Part shown: positions 7,529-9,456 of the stretch, piece by piece
Numbering within the stretch: the stretch's first letter is position 1
Layout: every line of letters starts with the position of its first letter
Origin: Deltaproteobacteria bacterium
GTDB taxonomy: Bacteria; Desulfobacterota; Desulfobacteria; Desulfobacterales; UBA11574
Length of the DNA stretch: 9,456 nucleotides
Reading direction: 5' to 3'
Assembly: GCA_019313505.1 (NCBI GenBank)
Contig: JAFDBA010000106.1
Coordinates: 1 to 9,456 of the forward strand
Program-made: the position numbers and the translations under genes
Notes under the pieces: generated by a model
The model's input: the letters and a program-made list of their open reading frames with translations, nothing else
Told to the model about the DNA's origin: nothing
The model's database searches: none

Positions 7529-9289
7529 ATGCAAAAACATCTTACACAGATAATCAAGGAAACCTTTGGCGTTTCGGAAGAAGATTTAAACGAAGCCCAA
7601 AAGATAAAAACTGACAAAGGGGGCCATTTCGGTGAAATACTGGTCGCAAAAAAAATTATTACCGAAAAACAGCTCCTTGAAGCCTTGAGCATCCAATACG
7701 ACATCCCTTTTTGGCCTGATCTTCCTCTTGAAAATTTTAAAACCGATTTTACCAGCCAGGTGCCGATTCAATTTCTTAAAAAGTATGCCATGGTTCCATT
7801 GATAAGCACCACCAAAGAATCGGGCTTTGACAATAACCTGCCTCAGCTTGAACAGGAGAATGCAACAGGAGATCTTTCCGACTCAGATGTGGTGATAGCT
7901 TTAAATGATCCTGCATGTTTCCAGCCCCTTGATGATTTGATCAGGATTCTCGGACCGTATGATTTCAAACTGGTTCTTTCAGCAAAAGATGCAATTCTTT
8001 TCGCTATAAATATATCGTATGACCTTAGCAGGGGCTCTGCTGAACAGCTTGTCCAGGACATGGAAGAAGACAGCAGTGCCATCATAAGTGAAATTGAGGA
8101 AAAGGCGGATCTTCTGGATGACACCAGTGATGCACCGATCATAAAACTTGTGAACCATATTATTTCCCAATCCGTAAAAGCACGGGCAAGTGATATCCAT
8201 ATGGAAATTTACCAGGATAGTTTCAAAGTACGCTATCGTGTGGATGGTATTCTTTATGACCTTCTCTCTCCTCCCAAACGGATCCAGCCTGCTCTTACTT
8301 CCAGAATCAAAGTCATGGCAAAGATGAACATCGCGGAAAAACGTCTTCCCCAGGATGGCCGTTTAGACGTTAAAATAGGGAATCAGGAGATTGATGTACG
8401 GGTTTCCACCATTCCTACTTCTTTTGGGGAGCGTGTCGTACTCAGGCTTCTTGACAAATCAGGTTCTTTGATTTCACTTTCAGATCTGGGCCTTGCTTCC
8501 GACAAGCTTGATCCGCTTGAAAACCTTGTCAAATCACCGAATGGTATCATACTTGTTACCGGTCCCACCGGCAGCGGCAAGACAACTACACTCTATGCAA
8601 TTTTATCATCCATCAATATACCCGACATAAATATTATTACCATTGAAGATCCGATTGAATACCAGATCAAAGGTATCAGCCAGATACAGGTAAATCCAAA
8701 AATAAACTTAACCTTTGCCAACGGTCTAAGATCGATTGTCAGGCAGGACCCGGACGTTATTCTAGTAGGCGAAATACGTGATCTGGAAACAGCGGAAATA
8801 GCTATACAGTCGGCACTGACAGGACATCTTGTTTTTTCCACACTTCATACAAACGATTCTGCAAGTGCCATTACACGTCTTGTTGACATCGGCGTTGAAC
8901 CTTTTTTAATTTCATCATCAGTCTTAGCTGTGGTTGCCCAGAGACTTATCCGTGTACTTTGCAGGGATTGCAAACAGCCTTATACACCCGATAATTCAAC
9001 TCTGGAAAGTATAGGCATTGCACCGGATCAATTCCAGGAGACTACCATTTACAGGACGGATGGATGTGAAAACTGTTTTCATACCGGATACAAGGGACGT
9101 ACCGGAATTTTTGAAATTATGCTTTTGGACTCCAGTTTAAAACGTCTTATACTTACAACCTATGATTCGAGTCAGATAAAGGATGCGGCGTTGAATCTGA
9201 ATATGGTTACCCTGCGCCAGGACGGCATCCAAAAGGTTTTAGACGGTATTTCTACAATAGAAGAAGTCATACGGGTTACACAAAAGTAA
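7529..9289 (+). CDS. gspE: GspE, cytoplasmic motor ATPase of the type II secretion system
   Basis: This 586-residue secretion ATPase drives pseudopilus assembly. The N-terminal N1 domain (about 1-160) contains FGEILVAKKIITEKQLLEAL, the usual GspL-binding region. The N2 domain (about 200-300) opens with APIIKLVNHII and contains ASDIHME. The RecA-like C-terminal domain holds the Walker A motif GPTGSGKTT (345-353), an Asp box (ITIEDPIEY, around D374), the Walker B region DVILVGEIRD (409-418, Glu415 likely catalytic) and a His box (TGHLVFSTLHTN, 431-442). Four cysteines, C478/C481 and C513/C516 (CxxC, 31 residues, CxxC), form the zinc-binding module that separates GspE and PilB-type assembly ATPases from retraction ATPases such as PilT. 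All key residues are present. N1 has a longer acidic loop after MVPL (about 92-120). The start ATG 7529 has no clear Shine-Dalgarno sequence. The next gene begins 3 bp after the stop. Confidence 0.96.
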   Translation: MQKHLTQIIKETFGVSEEDLNEAQKIKTDKGGHFGEILVAKKIITEKQLLEALSIQYDIPFWPDLPLENFKTDFTSQVPIQFLKKYAMVPLISTTKESGFDNNLPQLEQENATGDLSDSDVVIALNDPACFQPLDDLIRILGPYDFKLVLSAKDAILFAINISYDLSRGSAEQLVQDMEEDSSAIISEIEEKADLLDDTSDAPIIKLVNHIISQSVKARASDIHMEIYQDSFKVRYRVDGILYDLLSPPKRIQPALTSRIKVMAKMNIAEKRLPQDGRLDVKIGNQEIDVRVSTIPTSFGERVVLRLLDKSGSLISLSDLGLASDKLDPLENLVKSPNGIILVTGPTGSGKTTTLYAILSSINIPDINIITIEDPIEYQIKGISQIQVNPKINLTFANGLRSIVRQDPDVILVGEIRDLETAEIAIQSALTGHLVFSTLHTNDSASAITRLVDIGVEPFLISSSVLAVVAQRLIRVLCRDCKQPYTPDNSTLESIGIAPDQFQETTIYRTDGCENCFHTGYKGRTGIFEIMLLDSSLKRLILTTYDSSQIKDAALNLNMVTLRQDGIQKVLDGISTIEEVIRVTQK

Positions 9290-9292
9290 ACA

Positions 9293-9456
9293 ATGATTAA
9301 AAAACTATGTTTTGTCATTTTTTTTATAATTCTATGCATATTTTGTAGGACTTCCTTTGCCGCACAGGATGTGGCAGTTGTAGAAAATCCTAAAGTTTCA
9401 CCCTGGACTGTTGAAAAACAGGCAGACCCTGTTCTTTATCCGATAAAATTTTACAG
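9293..9456 (+). CDS. Unrecognised exported protein, N-terminal part only (3' truncated by window edge)
   Basis: Fifty-four codons are visible and the frame stays open to the window end. The N-terminus is a clear Sec signal peptide: MIKK, then a strongly hydrophobic stretch (about 5-18) with three Cys, then RTSFAAQD with signal peptidase I cleavage likely after Ala23 or Ala24. There is no good lipobox, so a soluble or outer-membrane-associated periplasmic product is expected. The mature start (after AQD) is rich in Val, Pro and Lys and matches no family I recognise from this short piece. It starts 3 bp after gspE, so it is almost certainly in the same transcript and may be coupled to it. It is not GspF, which lacks a signal peptide and begins with a cytoplasmic domain. 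A role in secretion is only suggested by position. Confidence 0.7.
   Translation, partial: MIKKLCFVIFFIILCIFCRTSFAAQDVAVVENPKVSPWTVEKQADPVLYPIKFY

Noticed and set aside
7529..9289. Reading gspE as the type IV pilus ATPase PilB
   Set aside because: The two are close relatives and share the tetracysteine module, but the position directly after gspD and within gspJ-gspN context makes GspE the better call.

Overview
This window lies inside a type II secretion system (T2SS, general secretion pathway) gene cluster. Every gene is on the + strand and packed head to tail. In order it holds the 3' end of gspJ, complete gspK, gspL, gspM, gspN, gspC, gspD and gspE, and the first 54 codons of an unrecognised gene for an exported protein. 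The DNA is moderately AT-rich. The order J-K-L-M-N followed by C-D-E, together with a short AsmA-like GspN, points to a Gram-negative bacterium of the deltaproteobacterial / Desulfobacterota type (possibly Desulfobacterales). That placement is inferred from gene order and protein style, not from any search.

Layout: positions 2-1584 carry the end of the pseudopilin block (GspJ, then the atypical tip pseudopilin GspK). A 105-bp gap (1585-1689) contains an exact consensus sigma-70-type promoter (TTGACA, 17-bp spacer, TATAAT), so gspL and the genes after it probably have their own transcription start. Positions 1690-4535 encode inner-membrane assembly proteins: GspL (actin-like cytoplasmic domain, one membrane helix), GspM (one membrane helix, coiled coil) and GspN (AsmA-like). 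Positions 4565-5404 encode GspC, the bridge between inner membrane and secretin (membrane anchor, HR domain, PDZ domain). A 127-bp AT-rich gap precedes gspD (5532-7493), the outer-membrane secretin, then gspE (7529-9289), the motor ATPase. The last gene begins 3 bp after gspE with a clear signal peptide and runs off the window; it is not gspF.

Together the proteins form most of one machine. GspE hydrolyses ATP on the cytoplasmic face while bound to GspL. GspL, GspM and GspC form the inner-membrane platform. GspJ and GspK are minor pseudopilins at the tip of the periplasmic pseudopilus. GspC docks on the N0 domain of the GspD channel, through which folded proteins leave the periplasm. GspF, the major pseudopilin GspG, GspH, GspI and the prepilin peptidase GspO are not in this window; the pseudopilins probably lie upstream of gspJ. 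This is a well-known system rather than a new one. The points worth a second look are the internal consensus promoter, the rearranged gene order, the secreted protein gene placed where gspF often lies, and the lack of an S-domain-like extension on the secretin.
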